Positions 17,581-26,567 of a stretch of DNA of 64,000 bases are shown piece after piece. Origin of the DNA: JBDNJM01 sp041687755 (lineage in GTDB: Bacteria; Planctomycetota; UBA1135; GCA-002686595); contig JBDNJM010000203.1 in assembly GCA_041687755.1 (NCBI GenBank), forward strand, positions 1 through 64,000, in the 5' to 3' direction. The translations under genes were made by a program, and so were the position numbers. The number at the start of each line of letters is the position of its first letter. Positions within the stretch are counted from its first letter, which is position 1. Below the pieces are notes generated by a model that searched no databases, was not told where the DNA came from, and saw only the letters and a list, made by a program, of their open reading frames with translations.

Positions 17581-19353
17581 CTACTCGAGCCCGTACTCGC
17601 CCGGCGACTGCAGGACCTTCAGCGCACAGGCCGCGCAGCAGGTCGCGACGGCCTTGCCAGCGATCAGCACGGCGTGCTCGCCGCTGACGGGGGCGCCGGT
17701 GACCGGGCAGGTCGTGTTCGTCGCGAGGATCGCGGTGCCCGCCACGTCCGAGGCGGTGGCGGCTGCGTTGACCTGTTCCGCGCCGGCGACCTGCGCGAGC
17801 ACCGGGACCGGCTCCTCTTCGAGGACTTCGGTCAGCGGCGGGCCGGCCGAGTCGACGCTCAGGGGGTAGAGCTCCAGGTCAGGGCGTCCTTCGGCGAGTC
17901 GCGTGAGCCCTACGTCGGTGACGTTCGTGCCGACGAGGTAGAGCTGCTCGAGCGCGGGCAGGGAGAGCAGGGCGTCGACCGCTTGGTCGTCGACCGCGGT
18001 CTCGGTCAGCACCAGGCGGCGCAGTCCGGAGTGCCCGGCGAGGGCGGCCAGCGCGGAGCAGTCCACGGGCGTGGCGGTCAGGTCGAGTCGGCGCAGGTCG
18101 GTGGCTGCGGCGAGGACGGTCAAAGTCTGGCCCGCGGCATCGGTGCGCGCGAGGTTGAGCTCACCGAGTTGCTCAGCGACGGTTCCGAGCGCCTGGGCGA
18201 GCCCCGCGTCCGTGCGGTCGGCGGCGGCTTGGGCGTCGAGGGACAGGAGCGTGGCGTTGGGTTCCAGCGGGCTGAGGCTCCAGCGGTTCTCGCGCATCAG
18301 CGCCAGGGTGGCGGGCGCGGCCGCGGGCGGACGGGGCAACGGCTGCGGGGCGCTCGACGCGGGCTTGCCCGAGAGGGTTGCGAGGGGCGCGTCGTCGGCG
18401 TCGGCGCGAGCGCCGATGGCCGGTTGGAGCGGCAGGTCGGGGGCGAGCGCCGCCGACTCGGTGCTCACGTCGGGCGTGGGCTCGAGCGCGTCGGTCTCGG
18501 GCTCCGGAGCGGGCGGCTCGAACGGCTCCGTGAACGACGCGCCGGAAGCGATCCAGGCCTCGAGCAGTGCGAGGTCGGCCGCGCTCGGCTGGGGCTTGCC
18601 TTCGGGCGGCATGTGGTCCTCGTCGTCGAGCGGCAGGCTCGTGCGTTGGAGCATCAGCGAGGCGGCCGTGTCACCGGGCACGAAGGGCGCGCCGTCGAAG
18701 CCGCCGGCGAGCAGCCCCTCCGTCGTGTGCATCGCCAAGCCGCCCTTGGTCTTGGACTCGCCGTGGCAGTCCACGCAGCTCGCGGCGAGGATCGGGGCGA
18801 CGTGCTCCTCGAAGGAGACGAGCTGCGGAACGGCCAGCGCCTCGGCGTCGGCGGTATCGGTCGGCGGCTGCGGCGCGGCCTCTTCCTTCTCGCCCTTCAT
18901 CGCGCGCCGCGCGGGCTCGGTCAGAAAGCCCTTGCCGTGGGTCATCTCCGCGCCGAAGTGACCGGTCGGCACGAGCACGAGCACGGCCGCGAACAGGAAC
19001 GTGCGGTAGGCGGTGGTCCAGCGGAAGGTGAAGCACAGCGCAGCGAGCAGGCTTAGGCCCGCCACCGCGATCCCGAGCACCTCGTGGGTCTCGACGATGT
19101 CGCCGTAGCCGCCCTCTTCGTGCAGCAGCAGCCCGGCGCCCATAGCGAGGCTCGCGCCCAGCGCCGCGAACCACACGAAGGCCGCCGAGCCTTTGCGCTC
19201 GCGCTGCTTGCCGCGCAGCATGGCCCAGGCCTCCACCACGCCTAAGGCCATCAGGAGTCCGATGGGCAGGTGCACCACCAAGGGGTGCATGCGGCCGAGG
19301 GTCTGCAGGAGCGGGGACAGGGCTTCGCCGCCGTCGTCGAGAAACAGGAGCAT
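17581..19353 (-). CDS. Planctomycete cytochrome-c / LRR / YHS-like membrane protein
   Basis: Start ATG 19353 (590 residues) lies 20 bp after the DUF1501 stop. The N-terminus (HPLVVHLPIGLLMALGVVEA, residues 1-135) is a DUF2231-like four-helix membrane unit. A PSCyt1-type domain follows with heme motif SCVDCHG (Cys193, Cys196, His197) and HMPPEGKP. A leucine-rich repeat block lies at about 390-520 (LRRLDLTATPV, LRRLVLTETAV, LEQLYLVGTNV). The C-terminus TTCPVTGAPVSGEH then GKAVATCCAACALKV resembles a YHS/TRASH metal-binding module. The protein probably spans the membrane with the heme and LRR parts outside. It is the last gene of the 24496-17581 operon. Confidence 0.85.
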   Translation of the reverse strand: MLLFLDDGGEALSPLLQTLGRMHPLVVHLPIGLLMALGVVEAWAMLRGKQRERKGSAAFVWFAALGASLAMGAGLLLHEEGGYGDIVETHEVLGIAVAGLSLLAALCFTFRWTTAYRTFLFAAVLVLVPTGHFGAEMTHGKGFLTEPARRAMKGEKEEAAPQPPTDTADAEALAVPQLVSFEEHVAPILAASCVDCHGESKTKGGLAMHTTEGLLAGGFDGAPFVPGDTAASLMLQRTSLPLDDEDHMPPEGKPQPSAADLALLEAWIASGASFTEPFEPPAPEPETDALEPTPDVSTESAALAPDLPLQPAIGARADADDAPLATLSGKPASSAPQPLPRPPAAAPATLALMRENRWSLSPLEPNATLLSLDAQAAADRTDAGLAQALGTVAEQLGELNLARTDAAGQTLTVLAAATDLRRLDLTATPVDCSALAALAGHSGLRRLVLTETAVDDQAVDALLSLPALEQLYLVGTNVTDVGLTRLAEGRPDLELYPLSVDSAGPPLTEVLEEEPVPVLAQVAGAEQVNAAATASDVAGTAILATNTTCPVTGAPVSGEHAVLIAGKAVATCCAACALKVLQSPGEYGLE

Positions 19354-19373
19354 TGTCAGGTCGGTCGGCTGGG

Positions 19374-20825
19374 TCAGGCGAGCAAGGCGTCGACCTTGTT
19401 CCCGAACACATCGGTCAGGCGGAAATCTCGGCCCTGGTGGCGGTACACGAGGCGCTCGTGGTCGGTGCCCATCAGGTGCTGCAGCGTGGCGTGCAGGTCG
19501 TGCACGCTCACAGGGTCGCGCACGATGTTGTAGCCGTAGTCGTCGGTCTCGCCGTGCACGATGCCGGGCTGAATTCCGCCGCCGGCCATCCACACGCTGA
19601 AGCAGCGCGGGTGGTGGTCGCGGCCGTAGTTCGTCGGCGTGAGCTGGCCCTGGCTGTAGACCGTGCGGCCGAACTCACCGGCCCACAGGACGATTGTGTC
19701 CTCGAGCAGGCCGCGCTGCTCCAGGTCGCGCACGAGCGCGGCCTGGGGTTGGTCGACCGCTTCGCACTGGGCCCGAATCTCGTTCGGCAGGTTGCCGTGG
19801 GCGTCCCAGCCGCGCATGTAGAGGTTGACGAAGCGCACGCCGCGCTCGAGCAGGCGTCGCGCCAGCAGGCAGTTGCCGGCGAAGCTGCCAGGCTCGTTGA
19901 CGTGCGGGCCGTACATCTCGAGCGTTCGCGCTGACTCGTCGGAGAAGTCGGTGAGCTCGGGCACCGACATTTGCATGCGGTAGGCGAGCTCGTACTGGGA
20001 GAGGCGCGCCGAGACCTCGGGGTCGAGGCTGCGCTCCGCTTCGCGGGACTCCAGCTCGCCGACGAGGTCGAGCATGCGGCGGCGGTCGCTGCGCTCGACG
20101 CCGGCGGGATCCTGGAGGTACAGGACGGGGCTGGAGCCGCTGCGCAGGCGCACGCCCTGGTGCTCGGACGGCAGGAAGCCTGCGCCCCAGAAGCGGGAGC
20201 TGAGCGCCTGCATGTTCCCGAAGCCCTGGCTGATCAGGACGCAGAAGCCCGGCAGGTTCTGGTTGAGGCTGCCGAGGCCGTAGCTGGTCCAGGCGCCGAA
20301 GCTCGGGCGGCCGGGCTGCGGGTGACCGGTCTGGAAGAACGTGATCGCCGGCTCGTGGTTGATTGCGTCGGTGTGCATCGAACGCACGACGCACAGGCGG
20401 TCGGCGATTGCGCCGGTGTGCGGCATCAGCTCGCTGATCCAGGCGCCGTCGGCGTTGTTGGCGTAGCGCTTGAAGCGGAACATCGACGGCGCGACGGGGA
20501 AGCGCGCCTGGCCGCTGGTCATGCCGGTCAGGCGCTGGCCGCCGACGACCGACTCGGGCAGGTCCTCGTCGAAGCGCGCGCGCAGGCCGGGCTTGTAGTC
20601 CCACAGGTCGAGCTGGCTGGGACCGCCTTCCATGTGCAGGTAGACGATGCGCTTGGCCTTGGGGCGGTGGTGCAGGCCCAGGGGGGAGGGGCGAGCGGCG
20701 CTCTCAGGCCTGAGGATCTCGGCGAGCGCGGAGGGCCCGAGCAGACCGCCGAGGGCCGTGGCGGCGCCCGCGCCGAAGAGGCGCCGGCGGGTGATGCCGA
20801 GCCGGCGTTGGGAGCGGGGATCCAT
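19374..20825 (-). CDS. DUF1501 family protein, Tat-exported
   Basis: A 483-residue DUF1501 protein with a twin-arginine signal (ITRRRLFGAGAATALGGLLG). Typical blocks are YLHMEGGPSQLDLWDYKPGL, HEPAITFFQTGH, AWTSYGLGS, FGRTVYSQG and GRDHHPRCFSVWMAGGGIQPG. The family belongs to the alkaline-phosphatase/sulfatase-like fold and in planctomycetes is nearly always next to a PSCyt1/DUF1549/DUF1553 gene, as here. Its reaction is not established. It starts 2 bp after the DUF1553 stop, implying translational coupling. Confidence 0.95.
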   Translation of the reverse strand: MDPRSQRRLGITRRRLFGAGAATALGGLLGPSALAEILRPESAARPSPLGLHHRPKAKRIVYLHMEGGPSQLDLWDYKPGLRARFDEDLPESVVGGQRLTGMTSGQARFPVAPSMFRFKRYANNADGAWISELMPHTGAIADRLCVVRSMHTDAINHEPAITFFQTGHPQPGRPSFGAWTSYGLGSLNQNLPGFCVLISQGFGNMQALSSRFWGAGFLPSEHQGVRLRSGSSPVLYLQDPAGVERSDRRRMLDLVGELESREAERSLDPEVSARLSQYELAYRMQMSVPELTDFSDESARTLEMYGPHVNEPGSFAGNCLLARRLLERGVRFVNLYMRGWDAHGNLPNEIRAQCEAVDQPQAALVRDLEQRGLLEDTIVLWAGEFGRTVYSQGQLTPTNYGRDHHPRCFSVWMAGGGIQPGIVHGETDDYGYNIVRDPVSVHDLHATLQHLMGTDHERLVYRHQGRDFRLTDVFGNKVDALLA

Positions 20826-20827
20826 AG

Positions 20828-23800
20828 CTAGCTCCGGGTAATCGTCTCGCTGAGCGAGAGCACGGCGTTGGCGATCAGCGTCCAGGCGGCAAGTTCACCG
20901 GGGTCGGCGATGGGCGTGCCCATGGTCAGCTCGGCGGAGCGCCCGACGGAGGTCAGCGCACGGGCGGCCTCCTCGTCGTCGAAGTAGCGCGCGCGGAAGT
21001 CATCGAGGGCGGCGTTCAGGCGCTCGAGTTCGAAGGCTTCGGGCTCGCGTGAGGTGCAGCGGCGGAACAGCAGGTTGAGGCGCGCCTCGTCGGTGTCTTG
21101 CTCCTCGAGCACGCGCGCCGCGAGGGCGCGGGCGGCCTCGACGAACTGCTCGTCGTTCCACAGCACGAGCGCCTGCAGCGGCGTGTTCGTGATCGAGCGC
21201 TCGACGACGCAGGCTTCCCTGGTCGGGGCGTCGAAGGTCATCATCGCCGGCGGCGGCGACGCGCGTTTCCAGTAGGTGTAGAGCGAGCGACGCCAAACGT
21301 CATCGCCAGCGCCCAGCTCGAAGTTCGCTGTGTTCGACTGGGGCATCGCAACTTCGCGCCACAGGCCGTCGGGCTGGTAGGGCTTGACGGAGGGGCCGCC
21401 CAGGCGTTCGACGAGCAGACCGCTCGCGTAGAGCGCCGTGTCGCGCACGGCCTCGGCCGAAAGGCGCTGGCGCGGGAAGCGCGAGAGCAAACGCCCCGCG
21501 GGATCGCCGGCGAGGCTCTCCGGGTCCACGCGCGAGGACTGGCCGTAGGTGCGACTCGTCAGCATCAGCTCCAACAGGTGCTTCGTGTCCCAGCCCGACT
21601 CGCGGAACTCGACGGCGAGCCAGTCGAGCAGTTTGGGGTGGCTGGGGTACTCGCCCTGCAGGCCGAAGTCGTCGAGGGTCGCGACGAGGCCGATGCCGAA
21701 CACCTGGGCCCACAGGCGGTTGACCGCGACGCGCGCGGTCAGCGGGTTCGAGGGGTCGAACAGCCACTGGGCCAGCCCGAGGCGGTTGCGCGGCAGGTCC
21801 TCGGGCAGGCTGCCGAGCGCCGTGGGGACGGCGCGATCGACCGGCTGGTCCATGTCCGGGTGGTCGTACGCGCCCCGGCTGAGGACGTAGGTCGGACGCG
21901 GCTCGGCGAGCTCGCGCATGACCATCGCTTGAGGGATGTCGGCGCGCAGGGTGGCGCGCTCGGAGACGAGTGCGGCCAGTGCGGTGCGGCGCTCCGCGTA
22001 GCCGGGGCTGAAGAGCTCGCGCCAGGCGACCAGGCGCGCGGCCGCGAGGGGTTCATCGACGACGTCCTCGGGCAGCAGGCTGGCGACCAGCGCACCCTCG
22101 AGCACGCCGTCGGCGGGCAGCCGCCGCGCCTGGTAGCCGCCGGGGCCGCCGGTGTTGACGACCTTGACCACGAGGGCGCTCGATCCGAGCGGCAGCGCGA
22201 GGGTCGTCTGGTCCGAGTCGGGTGTGACTCCGCGATCGACGCGATTCTCGTAGACCTGCTCGCCGTCTTGATAGAGCTGGATGCCGTCGTCGCTCGAGAA
22301 GGACAGCTCCAGCTCGCGGGCCGACGGGCTGAAGAAGCGCTGGCCGAGGAAGTGGGCGCCGACGGTTTGCTCCAGGGCGACTTGGCCGGTCTGCGCGAAC
22401 TCGATCAGCGGCATCCAGTTGGCGCCGCGAAAGCCCTCGCTGGCGTCGAGCCGTAGCGCGGCCTCCGGGCCGTAGCGTTCGTCGTAGGCGTTGCCGTCGT
22501 CGGGCGGTGCGTAGGCGCCCAGGCTCATCAGGTGACCGGCGGCCAGCGGAAGACGCTCGGTGGCGGCTTCGTCCAGGGCGCTGGTCGACGTGCGGACCCG
22601 ACCGAGCGCGTGGTAGGCGTGCTCGCTCGCGTAGCTCAGCGTGAGGCGCAGCTGCGTGCCGGCCGCGCTGCCGAAGGGCTCTTGAGTGAGCAGCACGATG
22701 CGCCGCTCGCCGGGCTGCGTGTGGGCGGCGGGGGCCCAGCCCGTGGTGAGGTCGCCGTCGATCGTGTTGATCACCGACCAGTTGCCGTTGGTTTGGCTCA
22801 CGTCGGCCCAGGCCCAGCGCAGGGCGACCGGGGTCGCGGCCGCCGGATCGTCCAGGGGGGCAGCGGTCAGCTCGATCTCGCTCAGCACAGCGTTGCCGTT
22901 GGCCGCGCGGCCAATGCCGCCGGCGCCGAGGCTCTCGTCCTCAAGCCAGTGCAGTAGCACGAGGCGTTGGTCCGCGCCCTGCACGTTCAGCTCGATGACG
23001 TGGGTGTCGGTCGCGGGATTCTCGCCCTTGGCAAGCACGGATGAGTCCTCCAGGAGCTCGAACTCGGCGCCGCCGGTCGAGCGCGCGGCGAGGGGCGTGG
23101 CGGTGGTCCACTCGAGGCCCAGCTCCATGCGTGTCGCGTCGAGGAACGCGGCGACCTGCTCGGCCTCGTCGGGCGGCGCTTCCGCGAGCTCCACCTCAGC
23201 GCGCTCGATGTCGGCGGCGAGCGCGTCCAAGCGCGTGGCTTGGTCGGCAGTCGGCACGTCGATGGCGGGCTCGAAGGCGCGCGTCGGGTTGCCCGGCTCC
23301 TGGGAGTAGAGCCCCGGTTCGTCGTTCGAGTTGAAGAACGCGAACGTTGAGTAGAAGTCGCGCTGGCTGACCGGGTCGAACTTGTGGTCGTGGCAGCGCG
23401 CGCAGCCGAGGGTCAGTCCCTGGAACACGGAGCCGAAGGTGGACACGCGGTCCACGGCGTACTCGACCAAGTACTCGTCGTTGATTGCGCCACCCTCGTC
23501 GGTGATGACGTGGTTGCGGTTGAAGCCGGTCGCGACGAGGTCGTCCACGCTCGGATCGGGCAACAGGTCACCAGCGAGCTGGCGAATTACGAACTGGTCA
23601 TAGGGCAGGTTCGCGGCATAGGCGTTTACGACCCAGTCGCGCCAGGCCCAGGCCTCGCGGCCGTTGTCGGTGTGGATGCCGATCGTGTCGCCATAGCGCG
23701 CGGCGTCGAGCCAGGGCACGGTCATGTGCTCCGCGAAGCGGGAGACGTACGGCTCATCGAACAGCAGGCGCTGAATCCAGCCGCGATAGGCGTCGTCGCT

Positions 23801-24496
23801 CGGATCGGCCAGGAACGCGTCCAGCTCTTCCGGCTCGGGGGGGAGTCCGGTCAGGTCGAGGAACAGGCGTCGCAGGCGGGTCTCGGGCGCGGCTTCGGGG
23901 GAGAGCTCGAGCCCTGCGGCATCGAGCTGTGCGAGCACGAACCTGTCGATGGGATGGCCGGCCGCGCCTGTGCTCGGAGCCTGCGGGCGAACGGGCGGGA
24001 CGAAGGCCCAGTGCTCTTCGTAGGCGGCGCCGGCGTCGATCCAGCGGCCGAGCACGTCGCGCTCCGCTGGCGTCAGCTCCGCGCGGTTGGCCGCGGCCGG
24101 CGGCATGGCCTCGTCGGGGTCGTCGGAGTGGATGCGCTGCCAGGCGAGGCTCGCCTCGCGATCGCCAGGGACGAACGCCGCGCCGCTGCTGCGCATCTCG
24201 ACGGCGGTCGCGCGCAGGTCGAGGCGCAGGTTCGCCTTGCGCTCCGAGGGGTCGAAGCCGTGGCAGGTGAAGCAGCGGTCCGAGAGAATCGGCCGGACGT
24301 CCCGCGAGTAGGTGGGGATCGCGTCGCCGGGCTCGCCGGTTCCTCCCAGTTGGTCTGCGCCCTCTAAGCCGAGCCAGGAGGCGAGTAGGAGGACGGTGGA
24401 GAGCCCAATGGGGAGTGCAGTTGAGAGCGCCGCGATGAGCGCTCCCGTGGGCCGAGACAGGGGGGAGGGGGCAGCGTTCATCGGTGGCCCCAGCAT
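20828..24496 (-). CDS. PSCyt1-DUF1549-DUF1553 planctomycete cytochrome
   Basis: A 1222-residue exported protein. After a signal-anchor (GALIAALSTALPIGLSTVLL) come a PSCyt1 heme domain with CFTCHG (Cys75, Cys78, His79) and MPPAAANR, a DUF1549 domain with DLTGLPPEPEELDAFLADP and a second heme motif CARCHDHKFDP, a PA14/jelly-roll-like insert (FSSDDGIQLYQDGEQVYENR), and a DUF1553 domain (NPLTARVAVNRLWAQVFG to ITNTPLQALVLWND). These large cytochromes are a planctomycete hallmark; links to extracellular polysaccharide or electron transfer have been proposed but not proved. A second ATG at 24481 is an alternative start. It is first in a three-gene leftward operon. Confidence 0.95.
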   Translation of the reverse strand: MLGPPMNAAPSPLSRPTGALIAALSTALPIGLSTVLLLASWLGLEGADQLGGTGEPGDAIPTYSRDVRPILSDRCFTCHGFDPSERKANLRLDLRATAVEMRSSGAAFVPGDREASLAWQRIHSDDPDEAMPPAAANRAELTPAERDVLGRWIDAGAAYEEHWAFVPPVRPQAPSTGAAGHPIDRFVLAQLDAAGLELSPEAAPETRLRRLFLDLTGLPPEPEELDAFLADPSDDAYRGWIQRLLFDEPYVSRFAEHMTVPWLDAARYGDTIGIHTDNGREAWAWRDWVVNAYAANLPYDQFVIRQLAGDLLPDPSVDDLVATGFNRNHVITDEGGAINDEYLVEYAVDRVSTFGSVFQGLTLGCARCHDHKFDPVSQRDFYSTFAFFNSNDEPGLYSQEPGNPTRAFEPAIDVPTADQATRLDALAADIERAEVELAEAPPDEAEQVAAFLDATRMELGLEWTTATPLAARSTGGAEFELLEDSSVLAKGENPATDTHVIELNVQGADQRLVLLHWLEDESLGAGGIGRAANGNAVLSEIELTAAPLDDPAAATPVALRWAWADVSQTNGNWSVINTIDGDLTTGWAPAAHTQPGERRIVLLTQEPFGSAAGTQLRLTLSYASEHAYHALGRVRTSTSALDEAATERLPLAAGHLMSLGAYAPPDDGNAYDERYGPEAALRLDASEGFRGANWMPLIEFAQTGQVALEQTVGAHFLGQRFFSPSARELELSFSSDDGIQLYQDGEQVYENRVDRGVTPDSDQTTLALPLGSSALVVKVVNTGGPGGYQARRLPADGVLEGALVASLLPEDVVDEPLAAARLVAWRELFSPGYAERRTALAALVSERATLRADIPQAMVMRELAEPRPTYVLSRGAYDHPDMDQPVDRAVPTALGSLPEDLPRNRLGLAQWLFDPSNPLTARVAVNRLWAQVFGIGLVATLDDFGLQGEYPSHPKLLDWLAVEFRESGWDTKHLLELMLTSRTYGQSSRVDPESLAGDPAGRLLSRFPRQRLSAEAVRDTALYASGLLVERLGGPSVKPYQPDGLWREVAMPQSNTANFELGAGDDVWRRSLYTYWKRASPPPAMMTFDAPTREACVVERSITNTPLQALVLWNDEQFVEAARALAARVLEEQDTDEARLNLLFRRCTSREPEAFELERLNAALDDFRARYFDDEEAARALTSVGRSAELTMGTPIADPGELAAWTLIANAVLSLSETITRS

Positions 24497-24565
24497 AGGC
24501 GAAGGGGCCCTTGTCGGGTGCTTTGGATCGGCCGCTGGGCCCGCGCTCGGAGGGGGGGTCCGGCC

Positions 24566-25558
24566 CTAAAGCTGGAGCACCTGCCCGCGGTCTGCGATTC
24601 GGGCGCCGGTGGCCTCCACCTGCTCGCGCTCAGGCGTGCCCGGCGCGGCGGCGGCGTTGGTGTGGTTGAGGTGCGTGAAGATCAGCTCCACGTCGAGCGG
24701 CGGGTCGGCCGCTGCCAGGCGCTCCAGGGTCTCAACGATAAACGGGTGCGGGATTTCGGACATCGCGCGACCGGGGATCTCGCCGTCCCCGAAGAAGCTG
24801 CCGTCGAGTAGAGCGATGTCGACGTCGCGCAGCTCAGCCACGAGGTCGCGCTGCCAGAGGCCCCACTTGTCGATATCGGGGATGAACAGCACCGAGCGGT
24901 TCGGCCCGTCGATGCGGAAGCCGTAGGTGTCGGTGATCTCAGCGCGGTGGGGCACGCGCAGGGGCGTGAGGATCAGGTCGGGGGCGAGCTCGATGGGCCG
25001 CTCGTTGGCAAGCTCGGCCAAGCGCACGTGGCCCTGCTCGACGAGCAGGCTCCAGGGCCGGTCCTGCTGGAGGAACGTGCGCATCGACTTGGAGCCGTGC
25101 ACGACCTGCCCCTCGGCGGCGTACGCCTCGCGGCCCAGCTCTAGCAGGCCCGCGATGTGCCCCATGTGCGCGTGGGTCAGAAAGATGCCCTCGAACAGCG
25201 GCGGCCGGCCCGCGGGCTCGGGGCGGTTGGCGGGGTGGTTGCGCGCCAGCTCGATTTGCTCGGGCAGGTCGGGCGAGGCGTCGATCAGCCACCGGCGCCC
25301 GGCGTCTGCGCCCCCGCGCGGATCGACGATCAGGATCGAGCTGACCAAACGTCGGCGACTCGGATCGCGACGGGCGGCCTCGTCGAGCGGGTGACGCGCT
25401 GCGATCTGGGGCAGGCCGGCGTCCTGGGCGGTGCCCAGGACGAAGACGTACGGGCCCGGATCCTGCTGGGGCGTTCCGGTCGCGGGAGCGCAGGCGGCGA
25501 GGCCGAGCAGCAGCAAGGCCGCGGTGGCGGGCGGACCGAGGGGGGCGTGGGGAGGCAT
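24566..25558 (-). CDS. PqqB-like metallo-beta-lactamase-fold lipoprotein
   Basis: A 330-residue protein with lipobox LAAC (Cys23). The body resembles PqqB-type MBL-fold proteins: YVFVLGTAQDAGLPQIA at the start, THAHMGHIAGLLELGREAY in the metal region, IPDIDKWGLW and ELIFTHLNHTN. The motif has Gly where HxHxDH enzymes have Asp, as in PqqB relatives with altered metal sites. Catalysis is therefore uncertain. No other pqq genes are present, and a lipoprotein anchor would be odd for cytoplasmic PQQ synthesis, so a separate periplasmic role is likely. It is divergent from the DUF3465 gene. Confidence 0.8.
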   Translation of the reverse strand: MPPHAPLGPPATAALLLLGLAACAPATGTPQQDPGPYVFVLGTAQDAGLPQIAARHPLDEAARRDPSRRRLVSSILIVDPRGGADAGRRWLIDASPDLPEQIELARNHPANRPEPAGRPPLFEGIFLTHAHMGHIAGLLELGREAYAAEGQVVHGSKSMRTFLQQDRPWSLLVEQGHVRLAELANERPIELAPDLILTPLRVPHRAEITDTYGFRIDGPNRSVLFIPDIDKWGLWQRDLVAELRDVDIALLDGSFFGDGEIPGRAMSEIPHPFIVETLERLAAADPPLDVELIFTHLNHTNAAAAPGTPEREQVEATGARIADRGQVLQL

Positions 25559-25678
25559 GGCCCTAAAATAGGGCTGTGGCCCTGCAGAATCCCGTGCGGT
25601 CTGGGGCTAGCCTCTACGCCTGTAGTGTTTCCCCCTGCTCCTATCCGTCCCGCGCTTCCTCCCGACCGAACCCAGGCC

Positions 25679-26335
25679 ATGCCCGACGCTCAGAACAACC
25701 CCAAGGCTTCGAACAACAAGGCCAGGTCCCTCAGAGCGACCGTCGTCGCTCTGCTCTTCGCCGGTCTGTACTTCCTCGCCCAACAGCTGGGTCTGATCGA
25801 CCCTGGCGACCCGGATCACGGGTCGGGCGAAGGGGCGGGCGCGGCGGTCGCCGAGTCGGAGCCGACCGGCAGTGGGCCGGACGGCTCGGGCATCCCGTTC
25901 CCCAAACCTCCGCTGGTGGTGCCGGAGAGTACGGCGAGCCAGGGGACGGCGACCGACACGGCCCCGGCGCGCCCCGCGACGGCGCCTGCGTTCGACGCGG
26001 CGCTGGGCCTAAAGAAGGTGGCGAACGCGTTCGACAAGCAGCTGAACGACGTGATTCTGGGGGTCGAGGGGGAGGTGGTGCGCCTGCTGCCGGACGACGA
26101 CTACGCGCCGCGCCACCAGCTGTTCTTGCTCGAACTGGCCAACGACATCACGCTCAAAGTCAGCCACAACATCGACCAGGCGCCCTACATCCCGCTCGAG
26201 CGCGGCGATACCGTGCGCGTATTCGGCGAGTACGAGTGGAACGAGAAGGGCGGTGTCCTGCACTGGACGCACCTCGCTCACGGGGGCAACCACCCGGACG
26301 GCTACATCGAGCACGAGGGGCGCTTCTACCAGTAG
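25679..26335 (+). CDS. DUF3465 domain protein with membrane anchor
   Basis: ATG 25679 gives 218 residues: a basic N-terminus, one transmembrane helix (ATVVALLFAGLYFLAQQLGL), a Pro/Ser/Thr-rich linker of about 70 residues, and a C-terminal DUF3465 domain. That domain shows GEVVRLLPDDDYAPRHQLFL, NIDQAPYIPLERGD and YEWNEKGGVLHWTH, close to the family consensus. The OB-like fold is found in small secreted proteins of unknown role. The longer upstream frame covers the divergent promoter region and is rejected. Confidence 0.85.
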   Translation: MPDAQNNPKASNNKARSLRATVVALLFAGLYFLAQQLGLIDPGDPDHGSGEGAGAAVAESEPTGSGPDGSGIPFPKPPLVVPESTASQGTATDTAPARPATAPAFDAALGLKKVANAFDKQLNDVILGVEGEVVRLLPDDDYAPRHQLFLLELANDITLKVSHNIDQAPYIPLERGDTVRVFGEYEWNEKGGVLHWTHLAHGGNHPDGYIEHEGRFYQ

Positions 26336-26567
26336 CGCCCGCGCGCGCACGGTCAGGGCTCGGCCTGCTCGAGCACGCGCCCGTCGCTGCACCCCGAGAG
26401 CGGCAGCATGAGGCCGGTGGACACGGCGTCGGGCCGGCTGATCCCTGCCGGCTCAGCGCCTCGATGGGCCTACGCCCGTGCCATATGGCGGTATTCGGGT
26501 GAGTGAGGTGCCCTCCACGACGTGGAACTTGCACGCCCGCGAGCGGCGTGGCGAACTAGTTCCACCC

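Noticed and set aside
24566..25558. PQQ biosynthesis locus
   Set aside because: Only a PqqB-like protein is present; it has a lipoprotein signal and no pqqA, C, D or E genes are adjacent.
26356..26470. Minus-strand fragment reading DAVSTGLMLPLSGCSDGRVL and ending EQAEP-stop
   Set aside because: Looks somewhat protein-like and could be a gene remnant, but no start, family or flanking support was found.
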